Shown here: in pieces, positions 27,499 through 34,807 of the stretch
Position numbering within the stretch: the stretch's first letter is position 1
How the letters are laid out: each line of letters begins with the position of its first letter
From: an uncultured SAR324 cluster bacterium
GTDB lineage: Bacteria; SAR324; NAC60-12
DNA: 42,008 nucleotides
Direction of reading: 5' to 3'
NCBI GenBank assembly: GCA_902562015.1
Contig: CACERX010000009.1
Location: 1-42,008, forward strand
The notes under the pieces: model-generated
Database searches by the model: none
Seen by the model: the letters and a program-made list of their open reading frames with translations, nothing else
Told to the model about the DNA's origin: nothing
Made by a program: the position numbers and the translations under genes

Positions 27499-27710
27499 AA
27501 GGATAATTATTTATTACTTGGATCTCATTTCCCTTCTCTCACTCATCAAAAAACACTATATTCACATATCTTACCTGCTTAATCTGCTTCTTTTTAGGTT
27601 TTACCATTTTCATCATAATCAAAAACTCCCTTTTTACTAATTTCTAATAACAGATTACAAAATCAACATTTTTATAAAAAAATGCAAAATAGTCTTCACC
27701 CTATTTTTTT

Positions 27711-27742
27711 CATAAATTTATTTCTAATTTATGGGTTTTTTT
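27711..27742 (+). terminator. Rho-independent terminator candidate after MAPEG-cupin pair
   Basis: CATAAATT pairs with AATTTATG around a 7-nt loop, followed by GG and seven Ts. All eight pairs are A-T rich, so it is weak but well shaped. It lies about 210 bp past the cupin stop. Confidence 0.45.
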
Positions 27743-27900
27743 ACTGAAAAGTGTTTTTCTTTAATGAGTTGTTAGATAGGCTGGATTCAAAAATAATTAA
27801 GTATATATTTAATTAAATATACTTTTAATTAGATCGACATTTATTAACTCAGTTGCCCAGAAGGTTCAAAGAAATAATGTATAGGGCAAGAGTATTAATT

Positions 27901-27924
27901 ATGATTTAATATATATTAAATCAT
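27901..27924. repeat. AT palindrome, copy C
   Basis: A perfect 24-bp palindrome, ATGATTTAATAT then its reverse complement, identical in core to copy B. It lies 33 bp upstream of the renalase-like start, unlike the copies found after stops. Confidence 0.65.
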
Positions 27925-27957
27925 AAATCTATTAAATTCTCTAAACTTACTCCCAAT

Positions 27958-28968
27958 ATGTATGATTCTAAACTTATAAAAACTGACTACATTGTAATAG
28001 GTTCTGGACTTTCTGGTCTGACAATAGCTAATATTCTATCAAAAAATGGCTTAAAAACTATAGTAGTTGATAAAGGTCGTAAAGCAGGTGGTAGAATGAG
28101 TCATGGTGTAATGAATCGAACTGAAGTTGAAGGAAATGACTTTGAATATGATCATGGCGCACAATTTTTTACAGCAAGATCAGATGAGTTCAAAAAAGAA
28201 GTAGATGTTTGGTTAGAAAATAAATGGATAAAAAAATGGTGCAATGGATTTAATAGAAATGATGGGTATCCTAGATACATAGGAGTTGATGGAATGCATG
28301 CAATACCCTTAAAACTCTCGAAAAAATTAAATGTTTTTCAAAAAACAAATATTAAAACGCTAAAATTACTGAAAGATAATTGGTTATTAGAAGGGGCAGA
28401 CAACATAAATTTTTCTTCAAAGTATCTAATAATGACACCACCTCTACCACAAACAATAAAATTATTAGCCAAACATATTTATTTTTTTGATAAAAAATTT
28501 TTAGAGGAAATTTATAATATTAATTATGACAAATGTATATCTTTAATGATGAGTATAAAAAAAGAAACAAATATTAAATTTCCGGGAGCAATGCAAAAAC
28601 CGAATAGATTTTGGGATTTTGTCGCTGATAACAAACTAAAGGGAATTTCAAAAAAACATTGTATTACTGCCCATGCATCACCATCTTTTAGTGATTCTAT
28701 TTGGGAATTTAATGATGAAAAATGTATGAGTATCATGCTTGATGAATTAGCAAAATTAGTAAATTTTGACAAAATTGAAACAAAAATTCATAAATGGAAA
28801 TATGCTAAGCCAAAAAATGTTTTAAATTATTTCTTCAAACAAGCTAAACATAATCCGAATTTAATAATCACTGGTGAAATTTTTGGAGGAGCAAAATTGG
28901 AGGGAGCTTTCCTTTCTGGAATTAATACAGCGAATTACTTGGTAAATAATAGAGTTGAAGGGCTATAA
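27958..28968 (+). CDS. Renalase-like FAD/NAD(P)-dependent amine oxidase-fold protein
   Basis: A 336-aa flavoprotein. The dinucleotide motif IVIGSGLSGLTIANIL opens the protein, followed by the VVDKGRKAGGRMSHG second FAD motif and a DHGAQFFTARSDEF segment, which is the signature of the renalase/NAD(P)-binding monoamine oxidase-like family. The C-terminal ITGEIFGGAKLEGAFLSGI is the closing FAD contact. Bacterial renalases oxidise 2- and 6-dihydro-NAD(P) isomers. The gene is clearly more AT-rich than those in the first 20 kb. The DUF427 gene follows after 18 bp, so they may form a pair. Substrate is not shown. Confidence 0.83.
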   Translation: MYDSKLIKTDYIVIGSGLSGLTIANILSKNGLKTIVVDKGRKAGGRMSHGVMNRTEVEGNDFEYDHGAQFFTARSDEFKKEVDVWLENKWIKKWCNGFNRNDGYPRYIGVDGMHAIPLKLSKKLNVFQKTNIKTLKLLKDNWLLEGADNINFSSKYLIMTPPLPQTIKLLAKHIYFFDKKFLEEIYNINYDKCISLMMSIKKETNIKFPGAMQKPNRFWDFVADNKLKGISKKHCITAHASPSFSDSIWEFNDEKCMSIMLDELAKLVNFDKIETKIHKWKYAKPKNVLNYFFKQAKHNPNLIITGEIFGGAKLEGAFLSGINTANYLVNNRVEGL

Positions 28969-28986
28969 AAATACTAAAACTTAGTT

Positions 28987-29454
28987 ATGAAAAAAGAATC
29001 TGTTTGGGATTATCCAAGACCTCCTAGTTTAGAATATTGTTCTAAAGAAATAGAAATTATCTTCGGCAGCATTATTGCCAAAACAAATAGTTCCTATAGA
29101 GTCCTTGAAACAAGTCATCCTCCTACTTTTTATTTGCCAAGATCAGCCTTTAAGGATGGTGTATTAATTCATATTCATAGGAAAACACATTGTGAGTGGA
29201 AAGGAGAAGCAGAATACTATGATATCAAATCTACAGATGGAAGAATTTCAAACAAGGGTGCTTGGAGCTATAATTCCCCATCAGATGATTTTATTAAAAT
29301 CAAGGGATACATTGCGATATATCCAAATTCAGTAGATTCATGTTTGTTAGACAATGAAGAGGTAAAATCTCAAGAAGGTGATTTTTATGGTGGCTGGATA
29401 ACTTCAGATATTGTGGGACCATTTAAAGGAGGAGTTGACTCTTATGGCTGGTAA
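28987..29454 (+). CDS. DUF427 domain protein
   Basis: A 155-aa protein with the DUF427 pattern: WDYPRPPSLEYC at the start, a ETSHPPTFYLPRSAF strand, CEWKGEAEYYDI and GYIAIYPN. Members form a small beta-barrel of unknown function and often carry one or two tandem copies of the fold. The ATG lies 18 bp after the renalase-like gene and 31 bp before the EamA transporter. No active site can be named. Confidence 0.85.
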   Translation: MKKESVWDYPRPPSLEYCSKEIEIIFGSIIAKTNSSYRVLETSHPPTFYLPRSAFKDGVLIHIHRKTHCEWKGEAEYYDIKSTDGRISNKGAWSYNSPSDDFIKIKGYIAIYPNSVDSCLLDNEEVKSQEGDFYGGWITSDIVGPFKGGVDSYGW

Positions 29455-29485
29455 ATAGGTTATCTTAGGGGCAATTATTCTAAAT

Positions 29486-30385
29486 ATGTTTAATCCTGCA
29501 ATTCAAAATTCATTTCGTGCTGCACTAATGATGACAGCGGCAAGTTGTTTTATTGGTATGACTGCCATACTCGCTAAGTCTCTGGGTCAGGGTTTTAACG
29601 GAGAATCTTTGCATCCTCTTCAAGTTAGTGCGGGACGTTTTGGTTTTGCATTGTTATCAATATTAATTTTTTTGTTAATTAAGCAAAACAAGTTTGAAAA
29701 GCCTAACTATCTAATACATTTTAGTCGTTCATTTTTTGGATGGATTGGTGTTACTTGTATGTTTGCTGCAGTTACATTAATTGCCGTTCCAGATGCTATT
29801 TCTATAAGTTTTCTCAATCCAGTATTTGCAATGTTTTTGGCAATTTTGATCTTAAAAGAAAGAGTTGGTGCTTTACGTTGGTCTGCTGCTGGAATAGCAT
29901 TAGCAGGTTCTTTCATTCTTTTGAGGCCGGGTTTTGATGGTTTCCATTTAGGTGCTATTATAGCATTCGTAGCTGCATTATGTTTTGGAATAGAAGTAAT
30001 TCTTATTAAAAAACTATCTGGAATGGAGGCCCCTTTACAGATCCTTTGCATAAATAATGGTATCGGGTTTGTAATTTCATTAACTGTAGCTTCTTTCGTC
30101 TGGATCAACCCCACTGAACGTCAATGGGTAGAATTGCTGGCATTGGGTGTAATCATGGTTTCAGCACAAGCATTATTTATTCAAGCAATGCGAAGCAGTG
30201 ATGCAAGTTATGCTTTACCTTTTTCTTACCTTTCCCTTGTATTTGCAACTATTTATGATTTCTTGATTTTCAGTAGCCAACCGGATTGGATAAGCTACTT
30301 AGGAGCATTCACCATATTATCAGGTGCGATTATTCTTAGTTTGAAAGGGTATTACGAGCATCGCCAAAATCTGGCAAGAGCGTGA
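29486..30385 (+). CDS. EamA/DMT-superfamily transporter
   Basis: A 299-aa inner-membrane protein with ten predicted helices in two EamA halves. The first begins at FRAALMMTAASCFIGMTAILA and contains PVFAMFLAILILKERV; the second starts near GFHLGAIIAFVAALCF and ends with the FLIFSSQPDWISYLGA and GAIILS elements. The PVF...LKER loop is the usual EamA signature. Such proteins export metabolites or amino acids, but substrate cannot be read. It follows the DUF427 gene closely, and palindrome copy D follows its stop. Confidence 0.88.
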   Translation: MFNPAIQNSFRAALMMTAASCFIGMTAILAKSLGQGFNGESLHPLQVSAGRFGFALLSILIFLLIKQNKFEKPNYLIHFSRSFFGWIGVTCMFAAVTLIAVPDAISISFLNPVFAMFLAILILKERVGALRWSAAGIALAGSFILLRPGFDGFHLGAIIAFVAALCFGIEVILIKKLSGMEAPLQILCINNGIGFVISLTVASFVWINPTERQWVELLALGVIMVSAQALFIQAMRSSDASYALPFSYLSLVFATIYDFLIFSSQPDWISYLGAFTILSGAIILSLKGYYEHRQNLARA

Positions 30386-30410
30386 AGAAGTTTACTAAAG
30401 TAATGAGCAT

Positions 30411-30436
30411 TATGAATAAATATATATTAAAGCATA
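30411..30436. repeat. AT palindrome, copy D (diverged)
   Basis: An imperfect palindrome centred on ATATATAT with flanking TATGAATAA and TTAAAGCATA arms, 25 bp past the EamA stop. It is related to copies A-C but with several changes. Confidence 0.45.
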
Positions 30437-30468
30437 AATAAATAAATTTTACAGGCATGAAGCAGAGA

Positions 30469-30493
30469 GAGAGGCGTCCACATTACGCCTCTC
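30469..30493. terminator. GC-rich hairpin between convergent genes
   Basis: GAGAGGCG pairs perfectly with CGCCTCTC around a 9-nt loop, 84 bp past the EamA stop and 130 bp from the end of the minus-strand gene that converges on it. No T-run follows on either side, so it may be a bidirectional or Rho-linked terminator. It is the strongest hairpin in this intergenic space. Confidence 0.5.
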
Positions 30494-30624
30494 ATCCCTT
30501 GCTAATGCAGGCATTGCATTATTTATCAAAAATATGTACCACCATTTTTACCCCCAAATGATCGGCTTAGAAAAGCTGATCTGGAGTGATTTTTCTTTCT
30601 GGTAATTAATACCCTGAATGTGAC

Positions 30625-31014
30625 CTAAGCTATGTTCAGTTTTGTTCGTGACCAGAAACTAAGGACGGCTAATGCTCCCGTGGCTATTACTGGTGGCACG
30701 AGCAACGGAAGACCACGACCAGGACCTTCCAATATAATTATGACAGCGCACATCACAGCGGTACCGATAGAAACACCCAACAAAATTGCTTTTTGGTCAT
30801 CCACTTTCTCAACGTTTCTGGATTGAAATGCAATACACGCAGTCATGAACAGCATACCTGCCATAACATATCGCTGAGTTATACCTACTTCCATAGCTAA
30901 CCCTTCTGCATTTGGGTATGACCCTAAAATAAAAAAATGTGGTACAGCAAGAAAAGCAATCGCAAATAGTAGAGGTACTGCTGATGCTAAAGACATCATT
31001 ATTTTATATGGCAT
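30625..31014 (-). CDS. Small four-helix membrane protein, unknown
   Basis: A 129-aa integral membrane protein with four predicted helices (including SAVPLLFAIAFLAVPHFFIL and VMAGMLFMTACIAF) and a short polar loop NVEKVDDQK. The start is well supported: AAGGAG lies 7 nt before the ATG. The third and fourth helices (GVSIGTAVMCAVIIIL, LVPPVIATGALAVLSF) complete the protein. It has no recognised family or active-site motif. It is convergent with the EamA gene. A stray low-specificity transport or membrane-stress role is possible, but nothing shows it. Confidence 0.75.
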   Translation of the reverse strand: MPYKIMMSLASAVPLLFAIAFLAVPHFFILGSYPNAEGLAMEVGITQRYVMAGMLFMTACIAFQSRNVEKVDDQKAILLGVSIGTAVMCAVIIILEGPGRGLPLLVPPVIATGALAVLSFWSRTKLNIA

Positions 31015-31101
31015 ATAAACTCCTTAAAAAGGGTTATGGTTAAAAATGTGAATAATAAATCTTATTTCATGAATGTCAAGGACTATAACTTTTTTTACTA
31101 A

Positions 31102-31368
31102 TTAGGGGTTTGGACAATTTTCGATTGGTACAATACAATAGCCATCTTTTTCAACTCTATCAGCAACATCAGTCTTTGCCTCTTCAGTGTGACAAAATTC
31201 GCAACTGTCTAATTTGACAGAATCTGTTGATTCAGCAATTATTTTTATAAAATCTTGAGCATAACTTGTAGCTTGCACCTCATTCCCTCCAATAGGAAGC
31301 ATTACATCAAAATGAATTTTAATACCTTTATCTGAAGTGGCATAGGTGTCATAAACTTCTATTTCCAT
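31102..31368 (-). CDS. DUF2024 family protein
   Basis: An 88-aa protein with the DUF2024 pattern: start MEIEVYDTYATSDKGIKIHF, then DVMLPIGG and the C-terminal SCEFCHTEEA Cys pair followed by EKDGYCIVPIE. The AAAGGG site 6 nt before the ATG supports the start. The Cys pair could bind metal or form a disulphide. Function of the family is unknown. Confidence 0.85.
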   Translation of the reverse strand: MEIEVYDTYATSDKGIKIHFDVMLPIGGNEVQATSYAQDFIKIIAESTDSVKLDSCEFCHTEEAKTDVADRVEKDGYCIVPIENCPNP

Positions 31369-31451
31369 AGTTTCCCTTTCTAATACATTGGGGTGGGACA
31401 GTTTTTATTCAGATTGCTTTACCATATTTAAAACTCATAACAGCATGAGTT

Positions 31452-31748
31452 TTAATTTGAACCTTCTGCTCTAATTACACCGTCATGTTTGTCTATAAGA
31501 GTTATTCCTAACTCTTCAGAAGATTCTTTTCTATGTGCTTCAATTCTGGCTGTGTGGTTTTCAAAAGCTTCTTTACTAGGATAAGTTAATACTGAACCGT
31601 GTGTACTTTCATCAATTTCAAACCATCTAACTGTTGTTCCTTTTTGCGCATCTGGTTGATTTATTACTTCAGTCAGCATTGCTTGCATATCAGCCCAGTC
31701 AATAGGTTTTGAATGTTTCCAAACTGTAACGCTTACATATTCATTCAT
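31452..31748 (-). CDS. Small protein, possible dimeric alpha/beta barrel (ABM-like)
   Basis: A 98-aa protein with a beta start MNEYVSVTVWKHSKPI, a helix (WADMQAMLTEVINQP), a strand VRWFEIDE, and a second helix with SKEAFENHTARIEAHRKE. This order resembles antibiotic-biosynthesis-monooxygenase-like or stress-responsive dimeric barrel proteins. The ATG has AAAGGAG upstream. It is the second of two small minus-strand genes with DUF2024 downstream at 83 bp. Family assignment is weak. Confidence 0.6.
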   Translation of the reverse strand: MNEYVSVTVWKHSKPIDWADMQAMLTEVINQPDAQKGTTVRWFEIDESTHGSVLTYPSKEAFENHTARIEAHRKESSEELGITLIDKHDGVIRAEGSN

Positions 31749-31804
31749 ATGGCTCCTTTGTTTCAGTTGAACTTAATTTGAAAACGTATGGTAAAAGGTA
31801 ATGT

Positions 31805-31840
31805 ATAACACCAATCGGTTTGTTTTACAAGAATTAGGAA
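31805..31840. repeat. Dispersed 36-bp repeat, copy 2
   Basis: 36 bp matching 26610-26645 at 31 positions. Here it is followed closely by palindrome copy E. Confidence 0.5.
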
Positions 31841-31867
31841 GGACTTGTGGGGCAGGATTCTTAATTT

Positions 31868-31889
31868 TGATTAATTATATATATAATCA
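31868..31889. repeat. AT palindrome, copy E
   Basis: TGATTAATTAT then ATATATAATCA: a near palindrome with the same outer TGATT/AATCA arms as copies A-C. Confidence 0.5.
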
Positions 31890-32078
31890 AATATATTCTT
31901 AACAAGAATTGTTCTTCGATCCATTATGGGTTGGCTCAATATTCAATCTTTTTTTATTTGAATTTTTAGGAAGTTAGTAATTGTCTTGGAGAGTCTTTAA
32001 TTGATTGAAACTGAAGATTGTTTATAAAGGTAAACGGAAAGGATTTTCTATGGGGTCTCTCCTTTCTTCAAAAATGAT

Positions 32079-32465
32079 TCATTTCTTTATAGCTTTTTCA
32101 ATATAAGAAATAAATCCTTCGTCATACCAATTTAAACACTGTAAGAAGCTTTTTACATTTTCATCTTTTACATCATTAAATTTTATACTTCCCCTACCAT
32201 TCTCTCCACAATTTAAAAAATTATTTATTATCAATGACTCTCCCAAAATAATTCCGTTGACTGATGTATAAACGGCTTCTCCATCAATTTCATCAGGCAG
32301 TTCAATATCACCGTCTTCATTATAGTAATCAGAATCATCACCCAATATCTCTCTATGCCTAGTTGATAATTCATATCCTTCTGAAGTCTTTTCGAAGCAA
32401 AGGTATTCATTCCAAGCCCCCCCAACTTCTCGCTCATCTAATATGATTAAATCCCCAACTTTCAT
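32079..32465 (-). CDS. Hypothetical cytoplasmic protein
   Basis: A 128-aa acidic protein of no recognised family. The start MKVGDLIILDEREV is a beta strand, followed by a CFEKTSEGYELSTRHREIL segment, an acidic stretch with DDSDYYNEDGDIEL, and a C-terminal helix QCLNWYDEGFISYIEKAIKK. The small size and Asp/Glu/Tyr richness are like immunity proteins of the SMI1/KNR4 or SUKH group, but no diagnostic motif is visible. There is no signal peptide or ribosome site beyond a weak purine run. It precedes 190 bp of AT-rich DNA. Confidence 0.55.
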   Translation of the reverse strand: MKVGDLIILDEREVGGAWNEYLCFEKTSEGYELSTRHREILGDDSDYYNEDGDIELPDEIDGEAVYTSVNGIILGESLIINNFLNCGENGRGSIKFNDVKDENVKSFLQCLNWYDEGFISYIEKAIKK

Positions 32466-32597
32466 CTTATGCCATACTAAACTATTTCTTCTTTAATTTA
32501 TGTACTATTTTACGGAGGTGGCCTTTTTTTAAAAGGGCATCTTCGAACAAAGTATTTAGAAAGGTTATCTAGGGTGTCTTATTTCGAAGAATTATTA

Positions 32598-33332
32598 CTA
32601 TTTTATTAGATTCTGACAACTCCTTATAACAATCTCATTCCTGTTACCTTGTATTTTCTCAATCCTTTTTGCTCTTTCACACTCCCACTCATCTACAGGG
32701 TCATTTCTATGCCATGCTTCAAAGAGTTTCCAGTTTTTCTTTGAGATAATCCCTCTGCCAGAGTAAACAGAGTCCATATACATATATGTTCTCGCAATCT
32801 CACCTCGAATCTCTTCCCGTGGTTCAACTTTCCGGCTCTTTATTTCAACATCACATTTTCCAAACTCCCTTATCTCTCCTTCAATGATTCCCATTGAGTA
32901 GTTGCTTCTTCTTCCATTCACCTCTCCTATGGCAGGGTAGAGATTAAACATGTCTGCTTGCATTCTTCTGTATTCTTCATTCACCTTTTGTGCGCACTTT
33001 CTCCCTTTAAACTTCTTACCATTCTTACTGACACACTTTGGATGTCCAGTTCTCCACTCAGAGAAAGACTGACCGAATGCATGTGCAGGAACAACATGTT
33101 CCCATTCAATTCGATTAGCTCTTTTTTTGTCCTTTTTGGGAATGTATCCACATGAAGACAGGTTGGGTTTCTTACCCTTGAATGAGCAACCACAGTAGAG
33201 AGTGACAGGATTATCCTTGTAGACCTTTAGAAGTAGCTTCTTGGACTTGGAGAAAGATGTTATTTGTGTATTTTGAGAGAAAGCCTGGGGTGATAGGAGA
33301 ATTACGGAAAGAATTATGAAAAAATGTTTCAC
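32598..33332 (-). CDS. Secreted endonuclease I (EndA-type DNase)
   Basis: A 244-aa secreted nuclease. Signal MKHFFIILSVILLSPQAFSQ, then VTLYCGCSFKGKKPNLSSCG (two disulphides), the metal-binding EWEHVVPAHAFGQ with the catalytic His, and the C-terminal NLYPAIGEVNGRRSNYSM motif of endonuclease I. Periplasmic or secreted EndA enzymes cut double-stranded DNA, useful for nutrient scavenging or competing with free DNA. The start is GTG. It is preceded on the minus strand by palindrome copy F and the MORN-HTH gene. Length and motifs match the family well. Confidence 0.92.
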   Translation of the reverse strand: MKHFFIILSVILLSPQAFSQNTQITSFSKSKKLLLKVYKDNPVTLYCGCSFKGKKPNLSSCGYIPKKDKKRANRIEWEHVVPAHAFGQSFSEWRTGHPKCVSKNGKKFKGRKCAQKVNEEYRRMQADMFNLYPAIGEVNGRRSNYSMGIIEGEIREFGKCDVEIKSRKVEPREEIRGEIARTYMYMDSVYSGRGIISKKNWKLFEAWHRNDPVDEWECERAKRIEKIQGNRNEIVIRSCQNLIK

Positions 33333-33418
33333 AAATTTACTATATATTTGGACAGAATAATTATATGTTTTAGAAGTGTTGTTTCGAAATCGAGGAATTT
33401 GGAGAAATAATTTAAATT

Positions 33419-33442
33419 TTGAATTAATATATACTAAATCAT
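33419..33442. repeat. AT palindrome, copy F (diverged)
   Basis: TTGAATTAATAT then ATACTAAATCAT, a diverged palindrome, 41 bp past the stop of the MORN-HTH gene and 86 bp before the EndA start. Confidence 0.45.
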
Positions 33443-33483
33443 AAACAAATAAATATATCCTACAAAATTACAGATATTTTGAA

Positions 33484-34425
33484 TTAATTTTTTATCTTAA
33501 CAGTCTTAAATCCACTCCCATCAATAATTATTACATTGGATTCCTCTTCTTTCAAAGTATCTTCAGCATTAACTTTCTCTAACACTTCCTTCTCGAACTC
33601 TTTTTCCACATCATTTGTTAATACATCAGTATTAGTCCGGTTAACATCTTCACGAAATTCATTTAGTTTATTTCTCAAAGTTCTAAGGGCTATACCTAAT
33701 GTATTTGCTGCATGTGTCCGGTTCCCTCTAACATCATGAAGTGTTTTCAAAATAAATCGTTTTTCTACCTCTTTCATCGACATTCCCACTTTAATTCCAA
33801 GTCCTAAATGTTTTTCTACTTGATCACCATCCTCATAATTTGTTAGTCCATCAAAATTAATCTGGTCAACATCTTCACGAAATTCATTTAGTTTATTTCT
33901 CAAAGTTCTAAGGGCTATACCTAATGTATTTGCTGCATGTGTCCGGTTCCCTCTAGCATCATGAAGTGTTTTCAAAATAAATCGTTTTTCTACCTCTTTC
34001 ATCGTCATGCCCAGTTCAATTCCAGGACCCTCATGTAAATTTATTTTAACTTCTTCCAATTCATTTTCATATTTTTCTCTGTCAGTTGAAGTGCGTCTTT
34101 CTTGTTCAAGTAACTCTCCATCCTTCCATTCTCCCACACTTTTTTCTCCGTCAGCATAAGTGTAGATTCCGTGCCCATGTTTTTTATCCTGCTTCCATTC
34201 CCCTACATATTTTTCTCCGTCATCCCAAGTATAGCTTCCGTGCCCATGTTTTTTACCCTGCTTCCATTCTCCTACATATTTTACTCCGTTAAAATGAGTG
34301 TAAATTCCATAACCATGTTTTTTACCCTGCTTCCATTCCCCTTCATATTTATCTCCGTCATCCCAAGTATATGTACCTTGTCCATGATATTTCCCATCCT
34401 TGTAATTTCCTTTATACTCACCCAT
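33484..34425 (-). CDS. MORN-repeat protein fused to two Fis/NtrC-type helix-turn-helix domains
   Basis: A 313-aa cytoplasmic protein from the ATG at 34425 (a TTG directly before it is less likely). Residues 1-105 are about four to five MORN repeats (YKGNYKDGKYHGQGTYTW and so on), without a signal peptide. After an acidic linker come two nearly identical copies of a Fis-type DNA-binding domain, each reading MKEVEKRFILKTLHD then RGNRTHAANTLGIALRTLRN, the C-terminal helix-turn-helix of NtrC-family activators. A short acidic tail follows. No AAA+ sigma-54 domain is present. MORN plus duplicated Fis HTH is an architecture I do not know. It may be a scaffold or DNA-bending regulator; function is unproven. 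Confidence 0.85.
   Translation of the reverse strand: MGEYKGNYKDGKYHGQGTYTWDDGDKYEGEWKQGKKHGYGIYTHFNGVKYVGEWKQGKKHGHGSYTWDDGEKYVGEWKQDKKHGHGIYTYADGEKSVGEWKDGELLEQERRTSTDREKYENELEEVKINLHEGPGIELGMTMKEVEKRFILKTLHDARGNRTHAANTLGIALRTLRNKLNEFREDVDQINFDGLTNYEDGDQVEKHLGLGIKVGMSMKEVEKRFILKTLHDVRGNRTHAANTLGIALRTLRNKLNEFREDVNRTNTDVLTNDVEKEFEKEVLEKVNAEDTLKEEESNVIIIDGSGFKTVKIKN
33643..34004 (-). repeat. Duplicated 137-bp HTH-coding block
   Basis: 33643-33779 and 33868-34004 differ at one position in 137. The 225-bp offset is 75 codons, so the duplication keeps frame. The near identity points to a recent duplication or gene conversion inside one gene. Confidence 0.9.
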
Positions 34426-34807
34426 CAAATATGCTCTAATTCTGAATTACCGATTATATCTATCAAAATCTGTTTCTGATTATTTTTTGTAAATTCTCAA
34501 ATTAGTTACAAAACAACATGATATATAATAATTATGGAAATTTTGCAAAAGGGAATTATATGTCCCTTGAAATTTTTGGGGCAAATAAAGATTATGAGAA
34601 TTTAAATCTCAGGACTCAATGGTATATCTAAAGAAGCTGTAAAAATTTTTTGAGAATTAAAATGATAAAAATTCGAATCGCTAAATTTGTAAATTTTATC
34701 CTTAAACGTAAGTTGTCTTTAATTAGAAAGAAGTGTAGTTTGTTGGCAATAATAATTTAATAATATTTATTTTAATCATTTAAATAGTCCAGAATGCTTA
34801 GGAAAAA
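34426..34807. other. Divergent control region between MORN-HTH gene and Nudix-macro operon
   Basis: 382 bp, about 73% AT, with no supported ORF. It must hold the promoters of both divergent genes. I see no strong hairpin. AGGA at 34800-34803, 5 nt before the TTG at 34808, may be the ribosome site for the Nudix-like gene. Confidence 0.45.

Larger units (their letters stand above)
27499..27957. other. Long AT-rich intergenic region with two palindromes
   Basis: 459 bp, about 78% AT, with no plausible gene on either strand. It contains a terminator-like hairpin (27711-27742), an AT-rich inverted repeat around 27799-27824, and palindrome copy C (27901-27924). The promoter of the renalase-like gene should lie in its right half. 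Confidence 0.5.
31749..32078. other. Intergenic region with two repeat elements
   Basis: 330 bp, strongly AT-rich, with no plausible gene. It holds dispersed repeat copy 2 (31805-31840) and palindrome copy E (31868-31889), only 27 bp apart. The promoter for the minus-strand gene at 31748 must be at its left edge. Confidence 0.5.

Noticed and set aside
27799..27824. AT-rich inverted repeat near 27.8 kb as another palindrome copy
   Set aside because: The arms do not match the TGATTT/AAATCA consensus and pairing is imperfect, so it is not counted in the family.
33643..34004. CRISPR array or transposon repeat
   Set aside because: Only two 137-bp copies, in frame inside one protein domain; a coding duplication.
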